Notes: generated by a model not told the origin, from the letters alone. A stretch of 64,000 nucleotides of DNA from Curtobacterium sp. MCLR17_007 (GCF_003234655.2 NZ_CP126271.1:2046001-2110000); one strand, 5' to 3'. Numbered from the stretch's first letter, positions 55,093 to 64,000 are shown. Made by a program: numbers and translations.

Positions 55093-57750
55093 TCAGCCCG
55101 CGAGCCGCGCGGTGACGGCCCGGAGCGCCGCGGGCAGGGCCGATGCGTCGGTCCCGCCGCCCTGGGCGAGGTCGGGCTTGCCGCCTCCGCCGCCGCCGAG
55201 CACCCCGGCAGCTTCCTTCGCGAGGGGACCTGCCTGGACACCGGCGGCGCGCGCGGCGTCGTTCGTCGCGACGATCACGGCCGGCTTCCCGCCGACGACG
55301 GCGCCGAGGACGACCACCGCGGCACCGTCACCGAGCTGCGACCGCACACCGGTGGCGAGCGAGCGGAGGTCGTCGGCCGACTTCAGGCCGTCGACGGACT
55401 CGGCGACGACGGTGGTGCCGCCGATGGTCGTCGCCAGACGGGCGATCGTGGGGACCCGCTGCTGCAGGCCCGCGGACTCGAACTCCGCGATGCGCTTCTG
55501 TGCGACGCGGAGGTCCTCCATCAGCGACTGCACACGCGTGGGGAGGTCGTTGCGGGGTGCCTTCAGCGCACTCGACAGCTGCGACACGATCGTTCGCTCG
55601 ACGGCGAGGTCGCGGAAGCCCTCGAGGCCGACGAGTGCCTCGACGCGGCGGTTGGTCGAACCGACGCTCGCTTCGCCGACGAGGTTCACCAGGCCGACCT
55701 GCGCGCTCGAGGCGACGTGCGTGCCACCACAGAGCTCGCGGGACCACGGGCCGCCGATGTCGACCATGCGGACCTCGGCGCCGTACTTCTCGCCGAAGAG
55801 CGCCTGCGCGCCGAGCTCCTTCGCCGCGTCGAGCGGCAGGACCCGTGTCGAGACCTCGAGGTCTGAGCGGATCGCGGTGTTGACGACCTCTTCGATCTCG
55901 GAGCGGGTGCTGAGCGAGATGGGCTGGCTCCACGAGAAGTCGAGGCGCATGTAGCCCGACTTGTTGTAGGAACCGGCCTGCAGCGCCTCGGGCCCGAGGA
56001 TGTCGCGCAGCGCGGCGTTCACCAGGTGCGTGGCCGAGTGCGCCTGGGTCGCACCGCGGCGGTACTCGGCGTCGACGACGGTGGTCGCGGCGTCACCGAC
56101 ACCGACCTCGCCGGAACGGACCTGCACCTTGTGGCTCCAGAGCCCGGAGACCGGGCGCTGGACGTCGAGCACCTCGAGGTCGAAGCCGTTGCCGACGATC
56201 GAGCCCTGGTCGGCGTCCTGCCCGCCGGACTCGGCGTAGAGCGCGGTCTCGCTGAGGACGACCTCGGCGATGTCGCCGACCACGGCGCGGTCGACGCTGG
56301 CGCCGTCGACGATGATGCCGAGCACGGTGGACTCGGCTTCGAGTGCGTCGTACCCCAGGAAGGTGGTCTCGCCCTTCGCGCGGAAGGCGCTGTACACGCT
56401 GAGGTCAGCCAGCGCGGTCTTCTTGCTCTTCGCGTCGGCCTTCGCGCGGGAACGCTGTTCGGACATGAGCGTGTCGAAGGCCGCGCGGTCGACGTGGACG
56501 CCGGCCTCTTCTGCCATCTCCATCGTCAGGTCGATCGGGAACCCGAACGTGTCGTGCAGCAGGAAGGCGGTGTCGCCACCGATCGCGGGCTGGTTGTCCT
56601 GCTTGGCGCGGTCGACCGCGACGTCGAGGATCGTCGTGCCCTGCGCCAGGGTGCGGAGGAAGGTCTCTTCCTCGGCGTAGGCGATGCGCGCGATGCGGTC
56701 GTAGTCGGACGCGACCTCGGGGTAGGCGTCGCGCATCGCGTCGCGGGACGCGGGGAACAGCCGCGGGAAGGTCGCGGACTCCACGCCGAGCAGGCGCATC
56801 GCACGCACGGTGCGGCGCAGGAGCCGACGGAGGATGTAGCCACGCCCCTCGTTCGACGGCGAGACACCGTCGGCGATGAGCATGAGCGAGGACCGGACGT
56901 GGTCCGCGATGACGCGCATGCGGACGTCGTCCTCGTGCACGGCGCCGTAGCGGCGACCGGAGACCGCTGATGCTTCGTCGAGGACCGGACGGACCTGGTC
57001 GATCTCGTACATGTTGTCGACGCCCTGCTTGATGAAGGCGACGCGCTCGAGCCCCATGCCGGTGTCAATGTTCTTGTTCGGCAGCTCGCCGGTGATCGTG
57101 AAGTCGTACTTGGAGCGGACGTCGGCGATCTGGTACTGCATGAACACGAGGTTCCAGATCTCGACGTAGCGGTCGTCGTCGGTGGCCGGACCACCGTCGA
57201 TGCCGTACTCGGGTCCACGGTCGAAGAAGATCTCGGAGCACGGGCCCGCCGGGCCCGGCTGCCCGGTCGACCAATAGTTGGTGTCCTTGCCGAGGCGCTG
57301 GATGCGGTCGTCCGGCAGGGACGAGTGCTGCTTCCAGAAGGCGATCGCCTCGTCGTCGTCCTCGTAGACGGTGACCCAGAGGTCGTCCGGGGCGAAACCG
57401 AGGCCGCCGTCGGACTCCGCGCCGGTGAGGAACTCCCAGGCGTACTGGATCGCCTGTTCCTTGAAGTAGTCCCCAAACGAGAAGTTGCCGTTCATCTGGA
57501 AGAACGTGCCGTGACGCGGGGTCTTGCCGACTTCTTCGATGTCGTTCGTGCGGATGCACTTCTGCACGCTGGTTGCGCGGGGGTACGGCGCGGGGATGAG
57601 CCCGGTGAGGTACGGGATGAACGGCACCATGCCGGCGACGGTGAACAGCAGCGACGGGTCGTCCGAGACGAGCGAGGCGGAGGGGACGACTGTGTGGCCT
57701 CGGTCGCCGAAGTACTGGAGCCAACGGCGGCGGATCTCTGCGGTCTGCAT
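55093..57750 (-). CDS. alaS: Alanyl-tRNA synthetase
   Basis: An 885-residue class II synthetase. The catalytic core has the motif 1/2 regions MVPFIPYLTGLIPAPYPRAT and GTFFQMNGNFSFGDYFK, MGLERV (motif 3 area), then the editing domain with HSATHLVNAALRDILG and the zinc site RELCGGTHVASSAQ, and a C-terminal glycine-rich C-Ala domain (GVLGGGGGGKPDLAQGGG). The ATG at 57750 follows AGGAAG. Length is normal. Confidence 0.97.
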   Translation of the reverse strand: MQTAEIRRRWLQYFGDRGHTVVPSASLVSDDPSLLFTVAGMVPFIPYLTGLIPAPYPRATSVQKCIRTNDIEEVGKTPRHGTFFQMNGNFSFGDYFKEQAIQYAWEFLTGAESDGGLGFAPDDLWVTVYEDDDEAIAFWKQHSSLPDDRIQRLGKDTNYWSTGQPGPAGPCSEIFFDRGPEYGIDGGPATDDDRYVEIWNLVFMQYQIADVRSKYDFTITGELPNKNIDTGMGLERVAFIKQGVDNMYEIDQVRPVLDEASAVSGRRYGAVHEDDVRMRVIADHVRSSLMLIADGVSPSNEGRGYILRRLLRRTVRAMRLLGVESATFPRLFPASRDAMRDAYPEVASDYDRIARIAYAEEETFLRTLAQGTTILDVAVDRAKQDNQPAIGGDTAFLLHDTFGFPIDLTMEMAEEAGVHVDRAAFDTLMSEQRSRAKADAKSKKTALADLSVYSAFRAKGETTFLGYDALEAESTVLGIIVDGASVDRAVVGDIAEVVLSETALYAESGGQDADQGSIVGNGFDLEVLDVQRPVSGLWSHKVQVRSGEVGVGDAATTVVDAEYRRGATQAHSATHLVNAALRDILGPEALQAGSYNKSGYMRLDFSWSQPISLSTRSEIEEVVNTAIRSDLEVSTRVLPLDAAKELGAQALFGEKYGAEVRMVDIGGPWSRELCGGTHVASSAQVGLVNLVGEASVGSTNRRVEALVGLEGFRDLAVERTIVSQLSSALKAPRNDLPTRVQSLMEDLRVAQKRIAEFESAGLQQRVPTIARLATTIGGTTVVAESVDGLKSADDLRSLATGVRSQLGDGAAVVVLGAVVGGKPAVIVATNDAARAAGVQAGPLAKEAAGVLGGGGGGKPDLAQGGGTDASALPAALRAVTARLAG

Positions 57751-57790
57751 GGTGCTTCCTGGTGACGAGAGGGCGGAACGGGAGGACTTG

Positions 57791-57973
57791 TCAGACGTCG
57801 GTGCGGAGCTCGGCTTCGCGGGAGCGGTACCCGTCTGCCACGGCACCCCGGAACGCCTTCGTGCGGGCGTCGACCTCGGCGAGGAACGTCGCACCGGCCG
57901 AGGTCCTGCCGACCCGGTGGGCGACGAGGAACCCGATGACGACGCCGACGGCGACGAAGAACAGCTGCTTCAC
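57791..57973 (-). CDS. Small single-pass membrane protein between rpsD and alaS
   Basis: A 60-residue protein with one N-terminal helix (QLFFVAVGVVIGFLVAHRVG) and a charged cytoplasmic helix. GTG at 57973 is chosen because GGAGGGAGG lies just upstream; a longer reading to 58027 lacks a signal. Unrecognised; actinobacteria often have a small membrane protein at this place. It is 40 bp before alaS and probably cotranscribed. Confidence 0.72.
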   Translation of the reverse strand: MKQLFFVAVGVVIGFLVAHRVGRTSAGATFLAEVDARTKAFRGAVADGYRSREAELRTDV

Positions 57974-58037
57974 GGTGCCTCCCTCCAACGCACGCCGAGG
58001 CGCGCGTCCGACCAGCTTAGCCGTCACCCCGGCAACG

Positions 58038-58078
58038 CCGAACGGCGGGCCGCCCGCTGTGGACGACCCGCCGTTCGG
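58038..58078 (-). terminator. Terminator after rpsD
   Basis: CCGAACGGCGGG (58038-58049) and CCCGCCGTTCGG (58067-58078) form a perfect 12-bp stem with a 17-base loop, 27 bp beyond the rpsD stop. Confidence 0.8.
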
Positions 58079-58105
58079 GGTGTGCTGTGGATCAGCCGGG
58101 GCTGG

Positions 58106-58735
58106 TCAGCGAGCTGCGTAGTACTCGACGACGAGCTGCACTTCGCAGGTCACGGGGACCTCGGCGCGCTTCGGGCGACGCGCGAGGCGTGCCTGGAGCT
58201 TGTCGATCTCGACCTCGAGGTAGCCCGGGACCTTCGGGAGGACTTCCTGGTGGCCACCGGCAGCGGCGACCTGGAAGGGCTCGAGCGACTCGGAGCGCTG
58301 CTTGACGTGGATCAGCTGGCCCTCCTTGACGCGGAAGGAGGGGCGGTCGACCAGCTTGCCGTCGACGAGGATGTGACGGTGCACGATCAGCTGACGGGCC
58401 TGCGAGGTCGTGCGGGCGAAGCCGGCACGGAGCACGAGGGCGTCGAGGCGCTGCTCGAGCAGCTCGACCAGGTTCTCACCGGTCAGGCCGTTCGTCTTGC
58501 GGGCCTCTTCGAAGACGATGCGGAGCTGCTTCTCGCGGATGCCGTACTGGGCGCGCAGACGCTGCTTCTCACGGAGACGGACGGCGTAGTCGCTGTCCGC
58601 ACGACGGCGCGTACGGCCGTGCTCACCGGGCCCGTAGGGGCGCTTCTCGAGGTACCGGGCCGCCTTCGGCGTCAGCGGGATGCCGAGCGCGCGCGACAGG
58701 CGGGTCTTGCTGCGGGTACGTGACTTGGTAGACAC
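58106..58735 (-). CDS. rpsD: 30S ribosomal protein S4
   Basis: A 209-residue primary 16S rRNA-binding protein, also a translational repressor in some bacteria. It has the N-terminal basic arm, YGIREKQLRIVFEEARK and the S4 RNA-binding domain LEQRLDALVLRAGFARTTSQ, with ARQLIVHRHILVDGK. The four zinc-binding cysteines of the Zn-form are absent, so this is the zinc-independent type. GTG at 58735 follows AAGGA. It is a single gene set apart from the S13-S11-rpoA cluster, as in other Microbacteriaceae. Confidence 0.96.
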   Translation of the reverse strand: MSTKSRTRSKTRLSRALGIPLTPKAARYLEKRPYGPGEHGRTRRRADSDYAVRLREKQRLRAQYGIREKQLRIVFEEARKTNGLTGENLVELLEQRLDALVLRAGFARTTSQARQLIVHRHILVDGKLVDRPSFRVKEGQLIHVKQRSESLEPFQVAAAGGHQEVLPKVPGYLEVEIDKLQARLARRPKRAEVPVTCEVQLVVEYYAAR

Positions 58736-58938
58736 AGGGTCCTTTTCTCTGTACTTGCTGAACTGAACACGGGTCTCGGCACGCGCACGTGCCGACGAAC
58801 CCCGTGAAGGGATCCAGAGGGATGAGCCTGTGGGATCGGACGGCTACAGTCCGAACCTCTGTCCCCGTACCGGACCACGCGAGGTGGTCACGGGACTCTG
58901 TTCCCGACGCAGCCGCACGCGGGAACCAGGACGTAGGC
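58736..58938 (-). promoter_or_regulatory. Long 5' leader of rpsD
   Basis: If the promoter just upstream is right, rpsD has a leader of about 200 nt with no open reading frame I would defend. It contains a stem CGGCACGTGCGCGTGCCG near 58777-58795 and further GC-rich pairings. Autoregulation by S4 is a reasonable guess, but no known S4-binding consensus could be matched. Confidence 0.35.
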
Positions 58939-58944
58939 CCGTCA

Positions 58945-58973
58945 ACGATAGCAGGGATCCGCCGGGCCCCCAA
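58945..58973 (-). promoter_or_regulatory. Probable rpsD promoter
   Basis: TTGGGG (-35, 58973-58968) and TATCGT (-10, 58950-58945) with a 17-base spacer, starting 10 bp beyond the rarA stop on the same strand. It is the best sigma70-type promoter seen in the window. Confidence 0.5.
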
Positions 58974-58982
58974 GCACCGCGC

Positions 58983-60356
58983 TCACTCGCCGCGGGTGAT
59001 CCGCCGCAGGCGGTCGAGCCGCGGGCCGACCTCTCGCTCGAAGCCGTTCGTGGTCGGCGTGTAGTACTCGGTGCCCTGGAGTGCGTCGGGCAGGTACTGC
59101 TGCTCGGCGACGCCGTGTTCGGCGTCGTGTGAGTACACGTAGCCCTTGCCGTGGCCGAGGCGCTTGGCTCCGGCGTAGTGGGCGTCACGCAGGTGGTTCG
59201 GCACCACGCCCATGCGCCCGGCCTTGACGTCGGCCATGGCCTGGTTGACGCCGTTGTAGGCCGCGTTCGACTTCGGCGCGGTCGCAAGGTAGACGACCGC
59301 CTCGGCGAGGGGGATGCGGCCCTCGGGCATGCCGATCAGCTGCACGGCTTGGGCGGCGGCGACCGCGATGGGCAGGGCCTGGGGGTCCGCCATCCCGATG
59401 TCCTCGGACGCCGAGATGATGATGCGTCGCGCGATGAAGCGCGGGTCCTCGCCCGCCTCGATCATCCGGGCCAGGTAGTGCAGCGCGGCATCGACGTCGC
59501 TGCCCCGGACGGACTTGATGAACGCACTGATGACGTCGTAGTGCTCGTCGCCCTGTCGGTCGTAGCGCAGCAGCGCGCGGTCCACGGCGGCGGCCACGGT
59601 GTCGGCGTCGACGACCGGCACGCCGTCGTCGTCGTCCTCCTGCGCCGCACCGGCGGACGCGGCGGCGGCTTCGAGCGCGGTCAGCGCGCGGCGGGCGTCT
59701 CCCGAGGCGAGGCGCACGATGGCCGCGCGGGCTTCGTCGCCCAGGACCACGGAGCCACCGAGACCGCGCGGGTCCTCGACCGCGCGGTCGACGAGCATGC
59801 CGAGGTCGGTGTCGGTCAGGGGCTTGAGCGTCAACAGGAGGGACCGTGACAGCAGCGGCGAGATCACCGAGAACGACGGGTTCTCGGTGGTCGCCGCGAT
59901 GAGGATCACCCAGCCGTTCTCGACGCCGGGCAGCAGGGCGTCCTGCTGGGCCTTGCTGAACCGGTGGATCTCGTCGAGGAACAGCACCGTGGTGGCCCCG
60001 TACAGGTCGCGGTGCGTGAGGGCCTTCTCCATGACCTCGCGCACGTCCTTGACGCCGGCCGTCACGGCGGAGAGCTCGACGAACTCGCGGCCCGACTGTC
60101 GGGCGATGGCCTGGGCCAGGGTCGTCTTGCCGGTGCCGGGCGGTCCCCAGAGGATCACGGACACGCCCCCGGGGTTCTCACGGGTGCCCGTCGCGAGCTG
60201 CACGAGCGGCGAGCCGCGACCGAGCAGGTGCTGTTGTCCGGCGACCTCGGCGAGACTCGTCGGTCGCATCCGGACCGCCAGTGGCACGGACCCCTGCGAC
60301 AGCCCCGTACGCCCACCGGTCGTGGGCGCCGTCATGCCCGATCGATCCGCTGCCAT
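58983..60356 (-). CDS. rarA: Replication-associated recombination protein A (AAA ATPase)
   Basis: A 457-residue clamp-loader-like AAA+ protein (RarA/MgsA/WRNIP1) acting at stalled forks. Walker A is [16 protein letters not shown] with Lys77, Walker [17 protein letters not shown], sensor 1 [10 protein letters not shown], sensor 2 [13 protein letters not shown]; the C-terminal tetramerisation domain has [26 protein letters not shown] in two parts ([20 protein letters not shown]). ATG 60356 is chosen: TACGAT at 60369-60364 lies seven bases before it, suggesting a leaderless mRNA, and no ribosome binding site is present. Divergent from the cyclophilin gene. Confidence 0.94.
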   Translation of the reverse strand: MAADRSGMTAPTTGGRTGLSQGSVPLAVRMRPTSLAEVAGQQHLLGRGSPLVQLATGTRENPGGVSVILWGPPGTGKTTLAQAIARQSGREFVELSAVTAGVKDVREVMEKALTHRDLYGATTVLFLDEIHRFSKAQQDALLPGVENGWVILIAATTENPSFSVISPLLSRSLLLTLKPLTDTDLGMLVDRAVEDPRGLGGSVVLGDEARAAIVRLASGDARRALTALEAAAASAGAAQEDDDDGVPVVDADTVAAAVDRALLRYDRQGDEHYDVISAFIKSVRGSDVDAALHYLARMIEAGEDPRFIARRIIISASEDIGMADPQALPIAVAAAQAVQLIGMPEGRIPLAEAVVYLATAPKSNAAYNGVNQAMADVKAGRMGVVPNHLRDAHYAGAKRLGHGKGYVYSHDAEHGVAEQQYLPDALQGTEYYTPTTNGFEREVGPRLDRLRRITRGE

Positions 60357-60449
60357 GGCGCCAATCGTAGGCGCGGAGACCGACACCGGATCCATCGGCG
60401 CGGTCCGATACGCTCGCAGCACACTGTGACGAGAGGGCAGACCAGCACC

Positions 60450-61268
60450 GTGGCACCGAAGAACCAGGCGCGCGAGGACCGCGAGGCACGCGAGCGGCTC
60501 CGACTGTACGAAGCACGGCAGGGTCTGCACGTCCGGCAGCGACGCCGTCGGGTGCGGGACGACCTGTTCGGTGTCGGTGCGCTCGTCGTGGTCGCCGCCC
60601 TCGCGACCGGCTCGCAGCTGGCCTTCGCCGGCTCACGCCCGTCGCACGACGCGAGTGCCAGTGCCAGTGCCACTGCCACTGCCTCCCCCACGCCGTCCTC
60701 GAGCGCCACGCCCGCGAACACCGGCGACGTGCCGAGCGCCTCCATCGCGAAGGACAGCACCTGGACGGGCACGCTCACCCTCAACAAGGACGTCGACCTC
60801 GGGATCGAGCTCGACGGCAAGGCCGCTCCCCAGGCGGCCAGCGTCGAGATCGACCTGATCCGCAAGCAGTTCTACGAGGGAACGAAGTGCCACCGGCTCG
60901 CCGACAGCGCGGACTTCAAGTTCCTGCAGTGCGGCTCGGCGAACGGCGACGGCACGGGTGACGCCGGCTTCGAGTACGGCCCGATCGAGAACACGCCGAG
61001 CGATGACCTGTACCCGAAGGGCACGATCGCCGTCGCGCGGAGCTCCTCGACCTCGTCCCAGTCGACGCAGTTCTTCATCGTCTACGGCGACACGACGCTC
61101 GACGGGTCCACGGGTGGGTACACGGTCGTCGGCAAGGTCACCAGCGGCCTGGACGACCTGCAGCGCGAGATCACCTCGAAGGGCATCAGGGACGCGGGCC
61201 AGGACGGCACGGGTGCCCCGAAGGTGGCAACCACCATCACCGGCGCCACGATCGAGCGCCAGCAGTAG
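60450..61268 (+). CDS. Membrane-anchored cyclophilin-type peptidyl-prolyl isomerase
   Basis: A 272-residue protein. A basic cytoplasmic N-terminus rich in Arg and Glu is followed by a transmembrane helix (about 37-57, [21 protein letters not shown]), a Ser/Ala/Thr linker coded by 6-bp repeats, and an extracytoplasmic cyclophilin domain with [35 protein letters not shown] and [15 protein letters not shown]. Likely folds exported proteins at the outer face of the membrane. The usual catalytic F(H/R)R region is changed to KCHRLAD. GTG 60450 is the probable start; GAGAGGG lies rather far upstream. Confidence 0.88.
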   Translation: MAPKNQAREDREARERLRLYEARQGLHVRQRRRRVRDDLFGVGALVVVAALATGSQLAFAGSRPSHDASASASATATASPTPSSSATPANTGDVPSASIAKDSTWTGTLTLNKDVDLGIELDGKAAPQAASVEIDLIRKQFYEGTKCHRLADSADFKFLQCGSANGDGTGDAGFEYGPIENTPSDDLYPKGTIAVARSSSTSSQSTQFFIVYGDTTLDGSTGGYTVVGKVTSGLDDLQREITSKGIRDAGQDGTGAPKVATTITGATIERQQ

Positions 61269-61312
61269 TCCACAGTCTCCGCACCGGCGGGTCGCGCAGC
61301 CCGCAGTTGCAA

Positions 61313-61318
61313 TAGGGT
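61313..61318 (+). promoter_or_regulatory. Possible -10 of the DUF349 gene
   Basis: TAGGGT in the 87-bp gap after the cyclophilin gene would start transcription near 61325, about 30 nt before ATG 61356. No convincing -35 is present, and read-through from the cyclophilin gene is possible. Confidence 0.35.
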
Positions 61319-61355
61319 GGCTTCCTGACCGTGCCGACGGTGACGTCGGTGATGC

Positions 61356-62612
61356 ATGACCACGATCGAGGCGAGACCTGTGGGATCTGACGAAGCAACG
61401 ACCTGGGGGCGGGTCGACGATGACGGCACCGTGTACGTCCGGTACCAGGACACCGAACGTGTCGTGGGCGAGTACCCGGATGCCACCGCCGACGAGGCCC
61501 TCGCCTACTTCGCGCGCAAGTACGCCGACCTCGAGGGCCAGGTGAAGATCGCCGAGCAGCGTGTGCAACGTGGGGCCTCGGCGAACGACGTCGCCCGCAC
61601 GGTCGAGCACCTGACGGCCCTGGTCGGTGAAGCCCGGGTCGTCGGTGACATCAAGTCGCTCGAAGACCGTGTCGCAGTCCTGTCCGAGCAGCTCGGTTCG
61701 CTCACCAAGGAGCAGGAAGAACAGGCCAAGCAGGCTCTGACCGACGCGTTGGAGTTCCGGACGGGTCTGGTCGAGGAAGCCGAGGCGCTGGCTGCGGTCG
61801 ACCCCGCTCGCGCCCAGTGGAAGCAGATCACCGCGCAGCTCGACGACGTCTTCGCACGCTGGCAGCAACACCAGCACGACGGCCCGCGCATCCCCAAGAA
61901 CGACGCCAACGAACTCTGGAAGCGCTTCCGGTCCGCCCGGTCGACCGTCGACCAGCACCGTCGCGCGTTCTACTCGGAGCTCGACGCCCAGCACCGCGAC
62001 GCGCGGACGCGCAAGCAGGAACTGGTCCAGCAGGCCGAGGCACTCGCACCCCGCGGCTCCGACGCCATCCCCACCTACCGGCAGCTCCTCGACGACTGGA
62101 AGCAGGCCGGACGCGCCGGCAAGCGCCACGACGACGCACTCTGGGCGCGCTTCAAGGCCGCGGGTGACGTGCTGTTCGAGCAGCGGCACGCCGAGAGCGC
62201 TGCCGAGGACGAGGAGTACTCGGTCAACCTCGAAGCCAAGCAGGCCCTCCTCGTCGAAGCCGAGCCGCTCCTGCAGCAGCGCGACCGGGTGGCCGCGCGC
62301 AGGACGCTCACCGACATCCAGCGCCGCTGGGACGAGGTCGGTCGTGTCCCGCGCAACGACGTCCGCCGCATCGAGGACCGTCTGCGTGCGGTCGAGGACC
62401 ACGTCCGCAGCCTCGAGGACGCGCACTGGCGTGAGTCGAACCCGGAGCGCAAGGCCCGCACCACGGGTCTGGCGAGTCAGCTCGAAGACGCCATCGGCAA
62501 GCTCGAGGCCGAACTCGAGTCCGCTCGGGCCTCCGGTGACTCCCGCAAGATCAAGGACGCGCAGGAAGCCCTCGACGCGCGCAAGATCTGGCTGGACGCC
62601 CTCGGCAGCTGA
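61356..62612 (+). CDS. DUF349 domain-containing coiled-coil protein
   Basis: A 418-residue, strongly helical, charged protein with repeated DUF349 units: ARAQWKQITAQLDDVFARW, NELWKRFRSARSTVDQHRRAFY, YRQLLDDWKQAGRAGKRHDDALW and LTDIQRRWDEVGRVPRNDVRRI. DUF349 proteins are conserved in actinobacteria next to rarA and the cyclophilin; their function is unknown. The N-terminal 60 residues form a small beta domain (TVYVRYQDTERVVGEYP). ATG 61356 lacks a good ribosome binding site; GTG 61382 region (VGSDEA) after GAGG is an alternative. Confidence 0.85.
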   Translation: MTTIEARPVGSDEATTWGRVDDDGTVYVRYQDTERVVGEYPDATADEALAYFARKYADLEGQVKIAEQRVQRGASANDVARTVEHLTALVGEARVVGDIKSLEDRVAVLSEQLGSLTKEQEEQAKQALTDALEFRTGLVEEAEALAAVDPARAQWKQITAQLDDVFARWQQHQHDGPRIPKNDANELWKRFRSARSTVDQHRRAFYSELDAQHRDARTRKQELVQQAEALAPRGSDAIPTYRQLLDDWKQAGRAGKRHDDALWARFKAAGDVLFEQRHAESAAEDEEYSVNLEAKQALLVEAEPLLQQRDRVAARRTLTDIQRRWDEVGRVPRNDVRRIEDRLRAVEDHVRSLEDAHWRESNPERKARTTGLASQLEDAIGKLEAELESARASGDSRKIKDAQEALDARKIWLDALGS

Positions 62613-62630
62613 TCCACGAACCGCCACACT

Positions 62631-62666
62631 CCGTGCCCTCGTGACCACCCGGTCGCGAGGGCACGG
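62631..62666. terminator. Bidirectional terminator between DUF349 gene and ribF
   Basis: CCGTGCCCTCG (62631-62641) and CGAGGGCACGG (62656-62666) form a perfect 11-bp stem with a 14-base loop between two convergent genes; a short TTT follows on the plus strand. Confidence 0.8.
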
Positions 62667-62684
62667 TCGTGTTTGGGCCGGCCC

Positions 62685-63647
62685 TCAGACCGCCGTGGCC
62701 ATCCCGAGCAGCAGTCGGATGTCGAGGTCGTCCTGCCGCATCTGCGCAGCGAGTTCGTCCATCGACGAGAACTTGACCATGCCGCGCACGTACGAGACGA
62801 AGAGCACCGAGATGGTGTCGTCGTACAGGTCGATGTCGACGTCGAGCAGGTGCGCCTCGATCTGCTTCGCCGGCACGCCCTCGAATGTCGGGTTGTTGCC
62901 GACCGAGACGGCCGCTGGGTAGGTCCTACCGTGGTGCAGCACCCGCGCGGCGTAGACGCCGTCGGCAGGGACGAAGCCCTCGCACGCCGGGTCGAGGTTC
63001 GCTGTCGGGTAGCCCATCGCGCGACCCCGCTGGTTGCCGTGCACCACGGTGCTGCGGACGGCGTGCTCACGCCCGAGCAGACGGGCTGCCTCGGCGACCC
63101 GGCCGTCGCCGAGCAGCTCGCGGATCCACGTGGAGGACACCCGGCGTTCCCCGTCCGGCCGGACGTCGTCGACGAGGTCGACGTCGTCGATGAGCTCGAC
63201 GGCGAAGCCGTGCTGCGCGCCCAGCACCCGCAGCAGCGCCACGTCGCCGATGCCCTTGGCGCCGAACCGGAAGTCGCTGCCGACGAAGACGAGCCGTGCG
63301 TTCAGGGTGTCGACGAGGATGCGGGACACGAACTGCTCGGGCGACCAGGACTGCAGTTCCTCGTCGAAGCGCAGCAGGAGCGTGGCGTCGACGCCCACGG
63401 CCTCGAGCAGTTCACGGCGCTGCGCGATGCTGGTCAGCGCCGGCGGGACCTTGCTCGGGTCGATCACGGTGAGCGGGTGCCGGTCGAACGTGACCACGGT
63501 CGACACGAGTCCCTGTCGGGCGGCGGCCTGTTCGAGGTGCGCGATGACGGCTCGGTGCCCGACGTGCACGCCGTCGAACTTGCCGATGGTGACCGCGCTC
63601 GGGCCGAACCCCTGTGCGACGTCCGCGACGTCCTCGTAGTACTGCAT
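62685..63647 (-). CDS. ribF: Bifunctional riboflavin kinase / FAD synthetase
   Basis: A 320-residue enzyme making FMN and then FAD. The N-terminal nucleotidyltransferase has VTIGKFDGVHVGHRAVIAH and VGSDFRFGAKGIGDV with STWIRELLGDG; the C-terminal flavokinase has VVHGNQRGRAMGYPTANLD, DGVYAARVLHHG and AVSVGNNPTFEG. GGGGGAG precedes the ATG. It lies 13 bp after the partial membrane gene on the same strand. Confidence 0.96.
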   Translation of the reverse strand: MQYYEDVADVAQGFGPSAVTIGKFDGVHVGHRAVIAHLEQAAARQGLVSTVVTFDRHPLTVIDPSKVPPALTSIAQRRELLEAVGVDATLLLRFDEELQSWSPEQFVSRILVDTLNARLVFVGSDFRFGAKGIGDVALLRVLGAQHGFAVELIDDVDLVDDVRPDGERRVSSTWIRELLGDGRVAEAARLLGREHAVRSTVVHGNQRGRAMGYPTANLDPACEGFVPADGVYAARVLHHGRTYPAAVSVGNNPTFEGVPAKQIEAHLLDVDIDLYDDTISVLFVSYVRGMVKFSSMDELAAQMRQDDLDIRLLLGMATAV

Positions 63648-63660
63648 GCTGCTCCCCCGT

Positions 63661-64000
63661 CTACTCGCCGGCCGCAGCGGCGGGCTCGGACTGGGCGGCG
63701 GGCGCTCCGGCGGTGCGGTGGTGCTTGCGGAGCCACCAGAGGCCGGCGATTGGCAGCACGAGCGGCGCGAAGGCGTAGCCCAGGCCGTAGTAGGACCAGA
63801 TCGTCAGGTCGGGGAACAGCTGCCGGTCGAAGAGCGAGAGCGTGCCGATCACCAGCACACCGGTCATCTCGAACACGATGGTCACGCATGCCACGCGGTA
63901 CCAGAACCGACCGGGCACGATCAGCGCGATCATCGCGACGATGTAGACGACCGCGGCAACGGCACTGAGCGTGTAGGAGAACGGAGCGAAGGAGAACTTC
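63661..64000 (-). CDS. Membrane protein, 3' part only
   Basis: The reading frame runs open through the right edge (last visible codons KFSFAPFSYTLSAVAAVVYI), so the true start is outside the window and the Met at 63933 is internal. Three hydrophobic helices are visible (TLSAVAAVVYIVAMIALIVP, VACVTIVFEMTGVLVIGTL, GLGYAFAPLVLPIAGLWWL), then an Ala/Pro-rich tail. Probably a small integral membrane protein of actinobacteria; family not recognised. Confidence 0.75.
   Translation of the reverse strand, partial: KFSFAPFSYTLSAVAAVVYIVAMIALIVPGRFWYRVACVTIVFEMTGVLVIGTLSLFDRQLFPDLTIWSYYGLGYAFAPLVLPIAGLWWLRKHHRTAGAPAAQSEPAAAAGE

Overview
This 64 kb window is chromosomal DNA of a high-GC actinobacterium, most probably a member of the Microbacteriaceae (a Curtobacterium-like organism is my best guess; the family is fairly secure, the genus is not). 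The reasons are GC content around 70 %, many GTG and a few TTG starts, stop/start overlaps of four bases in nearly every operon, a PriA without helicase motifs, an actinobacterial mIHF, an S4 without zinc cysteines, and the gene order alaS-ruvX-mltG-aroCKB-efp-nusB-pyrR-pyrB-pyrC-carAB-pyrF-gmk-rpoZ-metK-priA-fmt-rsmB-rpe, which is largely conserved across actinobacteria. No tRNA, rRNA, transposase, integrase, prophage or CRISPR array was seen.

Region 1 (1-8.6 kb) is a type VII (ESX-like) secretion locus. Two small WXG100-type substrates on the minus strand (one cut by the window edge) are transcribed away from a plus-strand block of six genes: a zinc-ribbon/RDD-like/FHA protein, a small single-pass membrane protein, an EccD-like channel, a MinD-like protein, EccC, and a second MinD-like protein. 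The last four overlap by 1-4 bases. Both MinD-like proteins lack the Walker A lysines. No EccB, EccE or mycosin is visible; they may lie left of the window or be absent.

Region 2 (8.6-19.2 kb) holds a DUF308 membrane protein, an Er-VIT (MbfA-like) iron exporter, pyruvate kinase, glutamate synthase (gltB, gltD) and lgt, separated by strong hairpin terminators.

Region 3 (19.4-27.8 kb) is a mixed histidine/tryptophan cluster on the minus strand: rpe, hisE, hisG, hisF, hisI, trpE, two small trp-linked membrane proteins, trpC, trpB, trpA, closed by a perfect 19-bp stem. trpD and trpG are not here. rpe is divergent from an unrecognised plus-strand gene across 46 bp, and both look leaderless.

Region 4 (28.4-36 kb) carries rsmB, fmt, a kbl-tdh threonine degradation pair, a DUF4383 membrane protein, priA and metK.

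Region 5 (37-48.2 kb) is the pyrimidine operon with a probable PyrR-binding RNA element in front of pyrR, running pyrR-pyrB-pyrC-bPH-carA-carB-pyrF and ending in a fused mIHF-guanylate kinase and rpoZ. nusB and efp lie upstream.

Region 6 (48.3-58 kb) has an ABC1/UbiB kinase, aroB, aroK, aroC (with a hairpin over its ribosome binding site), mltG, ruvX, alaS and a small membrane protein.

Region 7 (58-64 kb) has rpsD with a long leader, rarA, a membrane-anchored cyclophilin, a DUF349 protein, ribF and a truncated membrane protein. Short tandem duplications at gene 3' ends and a recurrent GACGGGAGGC motif recur across the window.
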